DNA from: Novosphingobium sp.
GTDB taxonomy: Bacteria > Pseudomonadota > Alphaproteobacteria > Sphingomonadales > Sphingomonadaceae
Reading direction: 5' to 3'
Length of the DNA stretch: 64,000 nt
NCBI GenBank assembly: GCA_024236215.1
Contig: JACKKX010000001.1
Span: 186,001 to 250,000, forward strand
In this document: piece after piece, positions 1-8,941 of the stretch
Layout of the letters: each line of letters opens with the position of its first letter
Numbering within the stretch: position 1 is the stretch's first letter
Notes under the pieces: model-generated
Database searches by the model: none
The model's input: only the letters and a program-made list of their open reading frames with translations
Told to the model about the DNA's origin: nothing
Translations under genes and position numbers: made by a program

Positions 1-152
1 TAAGGGTCCGCCACGGGTTCGCCGAACAGCGTCTCGCTCAGCGGATCGCGCCGCGTCTCGGGATAGGCCGGTGCGGGCCCGCCTACCGCGCCACCCAGCA
101 GCGCCGCCGCCAGCAGCAATGCCGCCGCCTGTGCGCGGCCCCGGCTTGCCAT
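1..152 (-). CDS. Prolyl oligopeptidase family protein, N-terminal part only
   Basis: The frame opens with ATG at 152 and runs off the left edge, so only about 50 residues are visible. They show a signal peptide (MASRGRAQ, then an Ala/Leu core ending near GGPAPA) followed by YPETRRD and ETLFGEPVADP, which resembles the start of the mature chain of S9A prolyl oligopeptidases (YPxTRRDD..ETLHGxxVxDPYRWLE). The product would be a periplasmic serine peptidase that cuts short peptides after proline. The catalytic domain is outside the window. A second S9A gene lies at 48.0-50.1 kb. The assignment rests on this short segment alone. Confidence 0.6.
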   Translation of the reverse strand, partial: MASRGRAQAAALLLAAALLGGAVGGPAPAYPETRRDPLSETLFGEPVADP

Positions 153-168
153 GTGCTCTCCCCGAAAC

Positions 169-209
169 GCAAAGACGGCCGCAAGCCTAGCGCTTGCGAC
201 CGTCTTTGC
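169..209 (-). terminator. Terminator hairpin after rplQ
   Basis: An 18-bp stem (169-186 with 192-209, one G-U type mismatch) closes a 5-nt loop, 23 nt beyond the rplQ stop. Both arms end in AAAGAC/GTCTTT, so the minus-strand RNA ends its stem in a short U-rich stretch. It sits at the 3' end of the alpha operon and just upstream of the next minus-strand gene. Confidence 0.6.
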
Positions 210-231
210 AATTCGTCGCTGGACGATTGGC

Positions 232-642
232 TTATTCGGCTTCGTCGGTGAAGACCGGACCCGAATCCTGGCCCTTGGCCGCGCTGTCGCGATCGACCAG
301 CTCGATCACCGCCATCGGCGCGGCGTCGGAGGCGCGGATCCCGGCCTTGATGACGCGGGTGTAGCCACCGGCGCGACCGGCATAGCGAGCGGCCAGCACG
401 TCGAACAACTTCACCAGCTGGGCATCGTCGAGCAGACGGGCGTGGGCCAGACGGCGGTTGGAAAGCCCACCGTGCTTCGCCAGCGTGATCAGCTTTTCGA
501 CATAGGGACGCAGTTCACGCGCCTTGGGCAGCGTGGTGGTGATCTGTTCGTGCTTGATCAGCGCCGCCGCCATGTTGCGGAACAGGGCCTTGCGGTGGCT
601 GGAAGTGCGGTTGAGCTTACGCCCGCCGAGCTTGTGACGCAT
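232..642 (-). CDS. rplQ: 50S ribosomal protein L17 (bL17)
   Basis: A 136-residue large-subunit protein that binds 23S rRNA on the solvent side near the tunnel exit. The start [18 protein letters not shown] and the run [19 protein letters not shown] are family signatures. The last 20 or so residues (after ELVDRD) form an acidic tail not needed for the fold. It is the last gene of the alpha operon, 215 nt downstream of rpoA, an unusually long gap that holds a perfect inverted repeat. Confidence 0.97.
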   Translation of the reverse strand: MRHKLGGRKLNRTSSHRKALFRNMAAALIKHEQITTTLPKARELRPYVEKLITLAKHGGLSNRRLAHARLLDDAQLVKLFDVLAARYAGRAGGYTRVIKAGIRASDAAPMAVIELVDRDSAAKGQDSGPVFTDEAE

Positions 643-740
643 GGGTCTTTCCTTCGTTCGTTAGGGGGCCGTGCAAGGTACCCCGTACCAGGTGCGATAG
701 GGCCGCACCGTTCCCGTATTTTCCAGCCTCCCGGCTGGAT

Positions 741-822
741 CATCACCGGCCCGCTCCCCCGACCCGACCACCCGTTAAAGGTACCCTGTGGGTGGTCGGG
801 TCGGGGGAGCGGGCCGGTGATG
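741..822. repeat. Perfect 33-bp inverted repeat between rpoA and rplQ
   Basis: The arms 741-773 and 790-822 are exact reverse complements, separated by a 16-nt loop (GTTAAAGGTACCCTGT). No U-run follows on the minus strand, so this is not an ordinary intrinsic terminator. The RNA would form a very stable, very GC-rich stem between the rpoA stop (858) and the rplQ start (642). A small hairpin (TCCAGCC/GGCTGGA, 722-739) abuts it. Possible roles are RNase III processing, message protection or attenuation; none can be decided from sequence. Confidence 0.9.
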
Positions 823-857
823 CAAGGTCAGGCCGGATGGCCTGACCGCACCGGATA

Positions 858-1916
858 TCAGCCCAGCAGCTCCTGTTCGAGCTTCTTGGCCATTTCCTCG
901 ATGTTTTCCGGCGGCCAGCCGGGGATGTCCATGCCCAGGCGCAGGCCCATCGAGCTCAGGACTTCCTTGATCTCGTTGAGGCTCTTGCGGCCGAAGTTGG
1001 GGGTGCGGAGCATCTCGGCCTCGGTCTTCTGGACCAGGTCGCCGATGTAGATGATGTTGTCGTTCTTGAGGCAGTTGGCGCTGCGCACCGACAGTTCCAG
1101 CTCGTCGACCTTCTTGAGCAGGTAGCGGTTGAGCTGGTTGGTGTCGCTTTCCTCGGCGGGCGCGGCGGCCATCCCGATCATCGGCGAGGTGCCGACCGGG
1201 ATCATGTCCTCGAAGTGGACGAACAGCGAGAGCTGGTCCTGAAGGATCCGCGCGGCATAGGCCACGGCATCTTCCGGGGTGACGGTGCCATCGGTTTCGA
1301 CCGTGAGGTTGAGCTTGTCGTAATCAAGCTCCTGCCCGATGCGCGCGTTCTCGACCTTGTAGCTGACCTGGCGGACCGGCGAGTACAGCGAATCGACCGG
1401 GATCAGCCCGATCGGCGCGTCGGCCGGACGGTTCGACACTGCGGGGACATAGCCTTTGCCGGTATCGGCAGTCAGTTCCATGTTGAGCGTCGCACCCTCA
1501 TCGAGGTGGCAGATCACCAGATCCTTGTTCATCACCTCGATATCGCCGGTAACCGCGATATCGCCAGCGGTGACTTCACCCGGGCCGGTGGCCGAAAGCT
1601 GCAGCCGCTTGGGGCCTTCGCCCTGCATCCTGAGCGCGATCTGCTTCACGTTGAGCACGATGTCGGTGACATCTTCGCGCACACCTGCCAGCGAGGAGAA
1701 TTCGTGCAGCACGTTCTCGATCTTGATCGAGGTGATCGCGGCACCCTGCAGGCTGGAAAGCAGCACGCGGCGCAGCGCATTGCCCAGAGTCAGGCCGAAA
1801 CCGCGCTCGAGCGGCTCGGCGACGAAGGTCGCGCGGCGCTTGGGGTCGTTGCCCGCCTTCACTTCGAGGGCGTTGGGCTTCTTGAGTTCCTGCCAGTTCT
1901 TGATGTTGACAGTCAT
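858..1916 (-). CDS. rpoA: DNA-directed RNA polymerase subunit alpha
   Basis: A 352-residue alpha subunit, which dimerises to nucleate assembly of RNA polymerase. The N-terminal domain shows [17 protein letters not shown] near residue 40, the assembly motif. The C-terminal domain (from about residue 260) shows [15 protein letters not shown] and [14 protein letters not shown], which contact UP-element DNA and activators, and ends in the short tail after [12 protein letters not shown]. It lies 106 nt after rpsK in the alpha operon. Length and motifs are standard. Confidence 0.98.
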   Translation of the reverse strand: MTVNIKNWQELKKPNALEVKAGNDPKRRATFVAEPLERGFGLTLGNALRRVLLSSLQGAAITSIKIENVLHEFSSLAGVREDVTDIVLNVKQIALRMQGEGPKRLQLSATGPGEVTAGDIAVTGDIEVMNKDLVICHLDEGATLNMELTADTGKGYVPAVSNRPADAPIGLIPVDSLYSPVRQVSYKVENARIGQELDYDKLNLTVETDGTVTPEDAVAYAARILQDQLSLFVHFEDMIPVGTSPMIGMAAAPAEESDTNQLNRYLLKKVDELELSVRSANCLKNDNIIYIGDLVQKTEAEMLRTPNFGRKSLNEIKEVLSSMGLRLGMDIPGWPPENIEEMAKKLEQELLG

Positions 1917-2022
1917 GGACTTCCCCTGGGATCAATTTTTGGCGGAAAGCCGCTGCTCTCGATGAGAGCCGCGGCCGATCCGAAACTGCGACGAGGCGAC
2001 TGCCCCGCCGCGAAGGAAACGA

Positions 2023-2412
2023 TCAGACGCGGCGGCGCTTCGAGGGCCGCACACCGTTGTGCGGGATCGGAGTGACGTCGCGGATCGAAGTAATCGTGAA
2101 GCCGACGGCCTGGAGGGCGCGCAGCGCGCTCTCACGGCCCGAACCGGGGCCCTTCACTTCGACTTCAAGGGTACGCACGCCGTGTTCGGCGGCCTTCTTG
2201 CCAGCGTCGTCCGCAGCCACCTGGGCGGCATAGGGGGTCGACTTGCGGCTGCCCTTGAAGCCCATCATGCCCGCGCTGGACCAGGAAATCGCATTGCCCT
2301 GGGCGTCGGTGATGGTGATCATGGTGTTGTTGAAGCTGGCATTCACGTGGGCGATGCCGCTCGTGATGTTCTTCCGCTCGCGGCGCTTGATGCGCTGGGG
2401 TTCGCGTGCCAT
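2023..2412 (-). CDS. rpsK: 30S ribosomal protein S11 (uS11)
   Basis: A 129-residue small-subunit platform protein that contacts 16S rRNA and mRNA near the E site. Signatures are [18 protein letters not shown] near residue 20 and the conserved C-terminus [11 protein letters not shown]. It lies between rpsM and rpoA, as usual for the alpha operon, with a 58-nt gap to rpsM. Confidence 0.98.
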   Translation of the reverse strand: MAREPQRIKRRERKNITSGIAHVNASFNNTMITITDAQGNAISWSSAGMMGFKGSRKSTPYAAQVAADDAGKKAAEHGVRTLEVEVKGPGSGRESALRALQAVGFTITSIRDVTPIPHNGVRPSKRRRV

Positions 2413-2470
2413 TTTTTCTTATCCTGTCGAATATCGGAAAAGGAAAAGCGATCAGCCGAAAGGCCGAGGC

Positions 2471-2839
2471 TTACTTCTTCTTGCCGGCGATGGGCTTGGC
2501 CTTGCCCTTGCGGGTGCGGGCGTTGGTATGGGTGCGCTGGCCGCGAACCGGCAAGCCCTTGCGATGGCGCAGCCCGCGATAGCAGGCCAGGTCCATCAGG
2601 CGCTTGATGTTCATCGCGGTTTCGCGGCGCAGATCGCCTTCGACCGTGTGGTCGGCGTCGATTGCTTCGCGAATGTGCAGCACTTCCTGATCGCTCAGAT
2701 CGGCCACGCGGCGGCTATGATCGATACCCAGCTTGTCGGCAATCTGCTTCGCCTTGTGGGCGCCGATACCGTGGATATAGGTGAGCGCGATAATCACGCG
2801 CTTGTTGGTGGGGATATTGACCCCGGCAATACGAGCCAC
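2471..2839 (-). CDS. rpsM: 30S ribosomal protein S13 (uS13)
   Basis: A 122-residue protein of the 30S head that makes intersubunit bridges and touches P-site tRNA through its basic tail. It starts [15 protein letters not shown] and ends with [18 protein letters not shown], both diagnostic. It is the first gene of the alpha operon. Upstream, a secreted-protein gene separates it from adk, where most relatives have adk directly next to rpsM. Confidence 0.98.
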   Translation of the reverse strand: MARIAGVNIPTNKRVIIALTYIHGIGAHKAKQIADKLGIDHSRRVADLSDQEVLHIREAIDADHTVEGDLRRETAMNIKRLMDLACYRGLRHRKGLPVRGQRTHTNARTRKGKAKPIAGKKK

Positions 2840-3015
2840 TTACTTCTCCATGCTCCACAGAGAGCAGCACCTGCGGCCCTCCATCTCAACGCTTCACCCG
2901 GTTTGGAACGGCAAAAAGCCCGGTTGGCGCGCGCATGCGGCTTCGCCTTCCGGACTGACCCGTTCTTTTCGAGTGAAGCGGGCGCTTAGGGCGATTCGCT
3001 CGCCCTGTCAACGCC

Positions 3016-3639
3016 CTACTCGGTAGGCTTTTCCGGTGGTTCCTTGTCCGCGGCCTCGGCAGGTTCTCCCGCGGGTTCTTCGGGCTTGCCCAGCTTGTCC
3101 GCCAACCGCCCGATCTGCTCGCCCAGCACCTTGTCGACCAGCGGCGCCATATCCTCTGCCTTCATCCGCATGTGGCCATCGACCACATAGGTCCACTCGA
3201 TCCGTGTGCCCCCTTCATGCGGCTTGAGCACGACCGTCAGCACCCCGGTAACCGGCTCGCTCTGCAAGGGCCCCAATCCGCCAATCAGGCGCAGGACCCC
3301 GCGCTGGGGATCGGCATAGACGATATGGCCGTGCTCCACACTGCCCATCCGCTGCCCTTCGGGGGCATCGGCCGGGCGCGGTAGCTTCTCGCAAAAGCAG
3401 CCGGTGGCCTGCGAATCGATGTAGAGATTGGCGGCATCGCCCGACCAGGTGTGTTCGGAGGACCACCACTGCGCCGGCGCAGTCAGCATTTTCCAGGCAT
3501 CGCTCTTGCCGGCCGTGGTTTCGGCCGACAGGGCGATCGCAAAGCCATTGTCGAACTGGTCGGTCACTTCCGCGTGGAGCGGCTGCGCAAGAAGGCCCGC
3601 GAGGCCAATCGCCGCTGCTTGAAACCCGAACCGGCGCAT
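3016..3639 (-). CDS. Secreted SRPBCC-like protein of unknown function
   Basis: The start chosen (codon for MRRFGFQAAAIGLAGLLA) gives 207 residues with a clear signal peptide cut after LHA; an ATG 10 codons upstream lacks this logic. The mature part carries the pattern of a START/SRPBCC ligand-binding fold: W-rich segment WKMLTAPAQWWSSEHTWSG, a central VLRLIGGLGPLQ strand, GGTRIEWTYVVDG, and a long C-terminal helix. The last 30 residues are a Glu/Pro/Ala tail. No catalytic residue can be named. It sits on the operon strand between adk and rpsM, 43 nt after adk, so it is probably co-transcribed with translation genes although its product is exported. Ligand and role are unknown. Confidence 0.6.
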   Translation of the reverse strand: MRRFGFQAAAIGLAGLLAQPLHAEVTDQFDNGFAIALSAETTAGKSDAWKMLTAPAQWWSSEHTWSGDAANLYIDSQATGCFCEKLPRPADAPEGQRMGSVEHGHIVYADPQRGVLRLIGGLGPLQSEPVTGVLTVVLKPHEGGTRIEWTYVVDGHMRMKAEDMAPLVDKVLGEQIGRLADKLGKPEEPAGEPAEAADKEPPEKPTE

Positions 3640-3682
3640 CGCATTCAACTCCCAACCGTGCCCGGCCACGCCAGGCTTTCGA

Positions 3683-4330
3683 TCAAGCGGTGATAGTGCG
3701 TTCGATCGCCGCCGTCACGTCATCGATGTCGGCCATGCCGTTGACCCGGGTGACGATCCCGCGCGCTTCGTAGATCGGCAGGATCGGCGCGGTCTTGGCA
3801 CGGTATTCGGCCATGCGGGTGCGGACCGTATCCTCATTGTCATCGGGGCGGCGCTTGAATTCGTGGCTGCCGCACTTGTCGCACACGCCCGGCTCGCGCG
3901 GCTGCTCGAACTTGTCGTGATAGCCCTTGCCGCAATTGGCGCAGGTGAACCGGCCGCAGATCCGTTCGACCAGCGCATCCTCGTCAACATCGAGCTCGAT
4001 CACATGGTCAAGCGTGCGCCCCCGTTCGGCAAGGATTGCATCGAGCGAATCGGCCTGCGCAGCCGTGCGCGGATAGCCATCGAAGATCGCCCCGGCATCC
4101 GGCCCCATCTGATCCAGCTCTTCGCCGATCAAGGCCGAGACGATCGCATCGGAAACCAGCTCGCCCCGGTCCATCACTGCCTTGGCCTGAAGGCCCACCG
4201 GGGTTCCCGCGCGCACCGCAGCGCGCAGCATGTCGCCGGTGGAGAGCTGGCGCATCCCGTGCTTTTCGACCAGTCGCTGGGCCTGGGTTCCCTTGCCCGC
4301 TCCGGGCGGTCCCAACAGGATGATGTTCAC
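3683..4330 (-). CDS. adk: Adenylate kinase, zinc-lid type
   Basis: A 215-residue cytoplasmic enzyme that interconverts ATP + AMP and 2 ADP. The P-loop GPPGAGKGTQA is at residues 7-17, the AMP-binding segment QLSTGDMLRAAV near 28-40, and FDGYPRTAAQ near 84. The LID has four cysteines (CANCGKGY and CDKCGSHEFKRRPDDN), so it should bind structural zinc; many enterobacterial Adk lack these. It follows secY by 24 nt, the usual spc operon arrangement. Confidence 0.97.
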   Translation of the reverse strand: MNIILLGPPGAGKGTQAQRLVEKHGMRQLSTGDMLRAAVRAGTPVGLQAKAVMDRGELVSDAIVSALIGEELDQMGPDAGAIFDGYPRTAAQADSLDAILAERGRTLDHVIELDVDEDALVERICGRFTCANCGKGYHDKFEQPREPGVCDKCGSHEFKRRPDDNEDTVRTRMAEYRAKTAPILPIYEARGIVTRVNGMADIDDVTAAIERTITA

Positions 4331-4354
4331 GGCAATTCCCCCAGGGTTAGACGA

Positions 4355-5722
4355 TCAGCGCAAGCGCCCCTTCAGCTTGGCCTTCTTGATAAGGTCACCA
4401 TACTGGTGCGCCAACAGGTGCGACTGTATCTGGGTGATCGTGTCGACGGTGACATTGACCACGATCAGCAAGCTGGTGCCACCGGCAAAAAACAGCCGCA
4501 TGCCGGTCTGCGCAATCACCCATTCGGGCACAACGCAGACAACCGTAAGGTAAGCCGCGCCGATCACGGTGATGCGCGTCAGCACATAGTCGAGGTAGTT
4601 GGCGGTATTCTTGCCCGGACGGATACCCGGAATGAAGCCACCGTTGCGCTTGAGGTTCTCCGAGGTTTCCTCGGGATTGAACACAACCGCGGTGTAGAAG
4701 AAGCTGAAGAAGATGATCCCGGCGGCATAGAGCAGCATATAGGCAGGCTTGCCGTGGCCAAGATATTGGTTGAGCGCGATGATGAAGGCACCGACCTTGG
4801 AATCGGGCGAAACCGAATTGCCCGCGAACTGGGTAATGGTCAGCGGCAGCAGCAGCAGCGAGCTGGCGAAGATCGGCGGGATCACGCCCGAGGTGTTGAG
4901 CTTGAGCGGCAGGTGGCTGCGATCGGCCTGCATCATTCCGTGCTGGCTGGCGCGTTTGGGGTACTGGATCAGCAGGCGGCGCGTGGCGCGCTCGAAAAAG
5001 CAGATCCCGATCACCAGACCGACCAGCAGCGCGATCAGCATGACGATGGTGAAACCCTGGATCGACCCGGTGCGCCCGCCCTCGAACAGGTTGGCGATGA
5101 AGGTTGGCATCTGGGCGACGATCCCGGCCATGATGATCAGCGAGGTGCCGTTGCCGATCCCGCGGCTGGTGATCTGCTCACCCAGCCAGAGCAGGAACAT
5201 CGTCCCGCCGATCAGGCTGATAACCGCACCGATGCGGAACCCGATGCCGGGCATGACCACTGCCTGAAGCCCGCTCGACGCGCCATAGGCTTCCAGGCCC
5301 GTCGCCACGAAATAGCCCTGCAACGCGGTCAGGAACACCGCGCCATAGCGGGTGTACTGGTTGAGCTTCTTGCGCCCGCTTTCGCCTTCCTTCTTGAGCG
5401 CGGCCAGAGCCGGGTGCAGCGAGGCGGCCAGTTGGACCACGATCGAGGCGGTGATGTAGGGCATCACGCCCAGCGCGATCAGGCTCATGCGCTCAAGACT
5501 GCCGCCCGAGAAGGTGTTGAACAGATCGAGGATTCCGCCCTTGGTCTGGCTATAGAGCCGCTCAAGGATCAGCGGATTGACGCCCGGAAGCGGCACGAAG
5601 CTGAGGAAGCGGAAAACGATCAGTGCGCCGATCGTGAACCAGATGCGGTTCTTGAGCTCGGTCGCCTTCGAGAAGTTGGCGAGGCTGAGGTTGCTCGCGA
5701 TGTTGTCGGCGCGTGATGCCAT
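4355..5722 (-). CDS. secY: Protein translocase subunit SecY
   Basis: The 455-residue channel subunit of the Sec translocon in the inner membrane. Ten transmembrane segments can be followed, with the plug region LPGVNPLILERL near residue 47 and the signatures GVMPYITASIVVQL near 84 and GIGNGTSLIIMAGI near 185. The cytosolic loop containing RNGGFIPGIRPG near residue 360 contacts SecA and the ribosome. It is followed closely by adk and preceded by rplO with a 123-nt gap. Confidence 0.98.
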   Translation of the reverse strand: MASRADNIASNLSLANFSKATELKNRIWFTIGALIVFRFLSFVPLPGVNPLILERLYSQTKGGILDLFNTFSGGSLERMSLIALGVMPYITASIVVQLAASLHPALAALKKEGESGRKKLNQYTRYGAVFLTALQGYFVATGLEAYGASSGLQAVVMPGIGFRIGAVISLIGGTMFLLWLGEQITSRGIGNGTSLIIMAGIVAQMPTFIANLFEGGRTGSIQGFTIVMLIALLVGLVIGICFFERATRRLLIQYPKRASQHGMMQADRSHLPLKLNTSGVIPPIFASSLLLLPLTITQFAGNSVSPDSKVGAFIIALNQYLGHGKPAYMLLYAAGIIFFSFFYTAVVFNPEETSENLKRNGGFIPGIRPGKNTANYLDYVLTRITVIGAAYLTVVCVVPEWVIAQTGMRLFFAGGTSLLIVVNVTVDTITQIQSHLLAHQYGDLIKKAKLKGRLR

Positions 5723-5845
5723 TGTGCGGTCAAGCCTTGCTTTGGGCGCCGGTCTTGCACGGACCGGACTCTCCCCCCATCGGTGAAGGGCCCATATAGG
5801 ACGCGGGCGGGGATTGGATAACCCCCGCCCGCACTTGTCCCGAAA

Positions 5846-6325
5846 TTATTCGGCGGCGTCCGCCTTGGCGGCGGGCACTTCCACCGAGCCACCGGCCTTT
5901 TCGACCGCAGCCTTGGCCCCAGCGGAAACCCCGGCAACCACGAACTGGGCCTTGGCCTTGAATTCGCCCTTGCCGAGCAGGCGCACGCCGTCCTTGCCGC
6001 CGCGCGCGAGGCCGGCCGCCTTGAGCGCGGCATGGTTGATCGGCTTCTTGGCGTCGAGCTTGCCGGCGTCGATCGCCTTCTGCACCAGACCCAGGTTCAC
6101 CTCGGCATAGTCCTTGGCGAAAATGTTGTTGAAGCCGCGCTTCGGGATGCGCATGTGCAGCGGCATCTGGCCGCCTTCGAACCCGGCGATCGACACGCCC
6201 GAGCGCGCCTTGGCACCCTTCTGGCCGCGCCCAGCGGTCTTGCCCTTGCCCGAGCCGATACCGCGGCCCACGCGCATGCGGGACTTGCGGGCACCCTTGT
6301 TGTCGGAAATTTCGTTCAGTTTCAT
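5846..6325 (-). CDS. rplO: 50S ribosomal protein L15 (uL15)
   Basis: A 159-residue large-subunit protein needed late in 50S assembly. The start [20 protein letters not shown] is the family N-terminus; the frame stays open 38 codons further upstream but that part has no family similarity. The Gly-rich segment [18 protein letters not shown] is typical. An Ala-rich acidic tail ([10 protein letters not shown]) extends beyond the usual end. It is separated from rpmD, its normal neighbour, by two acyltransferase genes. Confidence 0.97.
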   Translation of the reverse strand: MKLNEISDNKGARKSRMRVGRGIGSGKGKTAGRGQKGAKARSGVSIAGFEGGQMPLHMRIPKRGFNNIFAKDYAEVNLGLVQKAIDAGKLDAKKPINHAALKAAGLARGGKDGVRLLGKGEFKAKAQFVVAGVSAGAKAAVEKAGGSVEVPAAKADAAE

Positions 6326-6395
6326 CGTTTGCACTCGCTTTCGCTTTTGTCGCGCTGATAGGAAGGCGCGCGCATAGGCGAAGCGGCCCAGGATG

Positions 6396-7511
6396 TCACC
6401 CCCCTTTTGAGTCTGTCCTGGCTCCGGCGCGCGCGGCAAGGGTGCGGCGCAGCGCCTCGATCCGGCTGTCGACCAGCCGCACCGCAGCCCAGGCCAGCGC
6501 CAGGCCTGCCCCGACGGTTGCCAGACTGAGCAGATCGGGACTGGCCTTGAGCGCAGGAACTCCCGCGATCAGTCCGAGTACCAGCAGGTGGCCGAGATAT
6601 AGCGGATAGGACAGCTCACCCACTGCGCGGTCAGCCGCCGAGCGACCGCGCCAGGCGTGGATCGCGGGCATTCCGGCCGCGACAACCACCAGCAGTGCAA
6701 GCCGTGCCGGAACGAAGAATGCGTCGACCGGCCAGCCGCCCGGCCACCAGCGATAGCTCGCCAGCGCCAGCGGCACCGCCAGGGCCAGCAAGCGCAGGCG
6801 AGGCTGCGCCCAGGCCGCTTTGTGCGCGGCCCAGCACTTGTAGGCCAACGTCCCGGTCAGGAACAGGGCCAGCTCGAAGGGAAAGAAGCGATAGTTGAAC
6901 GGATCAGCGATCAGCCCGTTGGCCGCAGCGATCGCCCGCGCAAGCAGCGAAAGCCCCGCCAGCGCGGCGATCTGCCAGGCCGGGCGCCGCACGATGAAGG
7001 GTGCGAGCGCATAGAAGCACAGCTCGAGGCTGAGCGACCAGGCCGCCGGGATCGCCATGAAGTGGAATACCTCCCCCGCTCCCGATCCGGCGAAGTGGCT
7101 GGTCCAGGCGAGATGCCCGTCGCGAACGGTCAGAAACAGCGGCAGGTCCTGCCCGATCACCGTCAGGTTGAGCAGCGCCAATCCGGCCTTTTCGTGCCAC
7201 GGCAAGGGGCTGTCGAAGTAAGGGCTGAGCGGCGAACCGCCGGTGCGCCAGTGGACGAGCGCGAAGAACGTCAGATGCAGCGCCAGGAACACCAGGTAGA
7301 TGCCATAGATCCGCAGCATCCGGTTGAGGTAGAATGCGCGGTTGAGGCTTGGCCGGTCATAGCGCTCATTGAGCACCAGCCCCATGTAGAAGCCCGAGAT
7401 GATGAAGAAGCACTGCACCGCCAGCGGCCCGCCGATCAGCGTATAGCCCCCGATCCCGCCCGAATGTTCGAGCAGTACCGACAGGGCAAGAAGGACGCGG
7501 AGCCAGCCCAT
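6396..7511 (-). CDS. Acyltransferase 3 family membrane protein (copy 1)
   Basis: The start at [19 protein letters not shown] gives 371 residues with about ten transmembrane segments. The first helix carries the LLEHSGG motif (the conserved histidine of acyltransferase-3 proteins, which usually O-acetylate sugars of exopolysaccharide, LPS or lipids), and [11 protein letters not shown] and [15 protein letters not shown] are further family motifs. The family includes OafA, NodX and MdoC; the substrate here cannot be told. It lies 10 nt after a second family member, inside the spc ribosomal operon between rpmD and rplO, so it probably depends on ribosomal-operon transcription unless it has its own promoter. 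Confidence 0.85.
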   Translation of the reverse strand: MGWLRVLLALSVLLEHSGGIGGYTLIGGPLAVQCFFIISGFYMGLVLNERYDRPSLNRAFYLNRMLRIYGIYLVFLALHLTFFALVHWRTGGSPLSPYFDSPLPWHEKAGLALLNLTVIGQDLPLFLTVRDGHLAWTSHFAGSGAGEVFHFMAIPAAWSLSLELCFYALAPFIVRRPAWQIAALAGLSLLARAIAAANGLIADPFNYRFFPFELALFLTGTLAYKCWAAHKAAWAQPRLRLLALAVPLALASYRWWPGGWPVDAFFVPARLALLVVVAAGMPAIHAWRGRSAADRAVGELSYPLYLGHLLVLGLIAGVPALKASPDLLSLATVGAGLALAWAAVRLVDSRIEALRRTLAARAGARTDSKGG

Positions 7512-7521
7512 TCGCTGCCGC

Positions 7522-8670
7522 TCAGACCGATGCCGCCATCCCCGGCCGCGACCGGGGATGCGCCAGATGCCGCAGCCATTCGCGCGCTGGGCGCTCGACC
7601 CACACGAAGCTGAGCCGCGCCCAGCCGACCATGAAGACGATCCATAGCGGCAGGAACCAGCCCTGCGCGGCAAGCGCGGCGGGACTGTACGTTGGCAGTA
7701 GCAGCACCATCAGCGCCAGTTGCAGCGGGACGTGCCACAGATAGATGCCATAGGTACAATCGCCCAGCCACTGCGCAGCGGCGCGCAGCCGTGTGTCGGC
7801 GCGATGCTCGATTGCCGCCAGGGCCAGGATAGCCGCCCCGGCCAGGAACGGCAGCGCGATCACCTCGCGGGCAAAGGCACCCCCTGCGGAAAGGCCAGCC
7901 GCCCCGACGATAGCCGCACCGGCCAGCAGCGCCACTCGGAGACCCTCGCGCCGGCCAAGCCACGCGTGAAGGCGCAACTGAGCAGTGCCGCAAAAGAAGT
8001 AGAACGCGCAGGTCGGAATCCGGCTGACGGTGCCGAAAACGTTGGCCAGCAGACACAGCCCGATTACCGCCGCGAGCCCCGCCGCGCCCATCCGCCTCAG
8101 AGGATCGCGCAGGATCCAGAACAGGGCATAGACCGTCACCTCGACCGAAACCGACCAGATCGGTCCGTTGAACGAATGACCGCCCGCTTCCACCCAGTCC
8201 GAGGCAAAGACCAGTTGGCGCGCGAAATGTGCCAGGTCATAGTTGTCGTAGAACAGGGTGTAGCCGAGGCGGGAAAGCGCCAGCGCCTGCAGACCCGTCA
8301 CCGCCAGCAGGGTAACCATGTGCAGCGGATAGAGCCGTGCCAGGCGGTTGACCGCGAATTCGCGGGTGTCGGCATCGCGCGCGAAATAGACCGCCGCGAA
8401 GACAAAGCCCGAGATCATCCAGAATATCTCGACCGCGTAGAAGCCGTAGTCATAGAGCAAGGCCAGCCAGGGCCGGAACGGCTGATAGGCCAGATATTCG
8501 ACGTAACGACCGCGATCCGGCCCGGTCATGGCGAAATGCATGTAGTGATAGAACAGCACCGCGATCGCCGCGAGCGCGCGCAGACCGTCGATCAGCGCCA
8601 TGCGCGCCGTGCCCGTGCCTTCTCCGCTTCTGGCCGCCTGGCCCATCGCCATCCCTTGCATTGCGACCAT
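7522..8670 (-). CDS. Acyltransferase 3 family membrane protein (copy 2)
   Basis: A 382-residue inner-membrane protein with about ten transmembrane segments. Family marks are IDGLRALAAIAVLFYHY with the conserved R and H of the active site, EIFWMISGFVFAAVYFAR, and PIWSVSVEVTVYALFW. A later ATG (MALIDGLRAL, 8601) is a plausible alternative start. It is only distantly similar to its neighbour, so the pair is not a recent tandem duplication. It begins 88 nt after rpmD. It probably transfers acetyl or another short acyl group to an envelope glycan, but no glycan gene lies next to it. Confidence 0.85.
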   Translation of the reverse strand: MVAMQGMAMGQAARSGEGTGTARMALIDGLRALAAIAVLFYHYMHFAMTGPDRGRYVEYLAYQPFRPWLALLYDYGFYAVEIFWMISGFVFAAVYFARDADTREFAVNRLARLYPLHMVTLLAVTGLQALALSRLGYTLFYDNYDLAHFARQLVFASDWVEAGGHSFNGPIWSVSVEVTVYALFWILRDPLRRMGAAGLAAVIGLCLLANVFGTVSRIPTCAFYFFCGTAQLRLHAWLGRREGLRVALLAGAAIVGAAGLSAGGAFAREVIALPFLAGAAILALAAIEHRADTRLRAAAQWLGDCTYGIYLWHVPLQLALMVLLLPTYSPAALAAQGWFLPLWIVFMVGWARLSFVWVERPAREWLRHLAHPRSRPGMAASV

Positions 8671-8758
8671 GGGCTTAGCGCAACAGGGTTAATTTCAAGC
8701 GAAAGGGCCCCGGATCGCTCCGGAGCCCCTTGCGGATTTCGGTGCCGAGCCTACTGGC

Positions 8759-8935
8759 TCAGTCGACCACGGCCACCATGTGCGGCAGCTTGGCGATCGC
8801 ACCGCGCACTTCGGCGGTGTCTTCCAGCTCGACCACGCGGTGCATCTTGCCCAGCCCCAGACCGATGAGGATCTTCTTCTGGCTTTCCGGGCGACGGATC
8901 GGCGAGCCGATCTGCTTGATCTTGATCTTGGCCAT
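8759..8935 (-). CDS. rpmD: 50S ribosomal protein L30 (uL30)
   Basis: A 58-residue protein translated from ATG at 8935: it begins [20 protein letters not shown] and contains [20 protein letters not shown], the family's single-domain pattern. It binds 23S and 5S rRNA. It lies 6 nt after rpsE as expected. Its usual downstream partner rplO is displaced by two acyltransferase genes. Confidence 0.96.
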   Translation of the reverse strand: MAKIKIKQIGSPIRRPESQKKILIGLGLGKMHRVVELEDTAEVRGAIAKLPHMVAVVD

Positions 8936-8941
8936 GAGCGC

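Noticed and set aside
3863-5716. A 617-codon plus-strand frame opposite adk and secY
   Set aside because: Same reason: the antisense of two certain genes, with no recognisable protein content.
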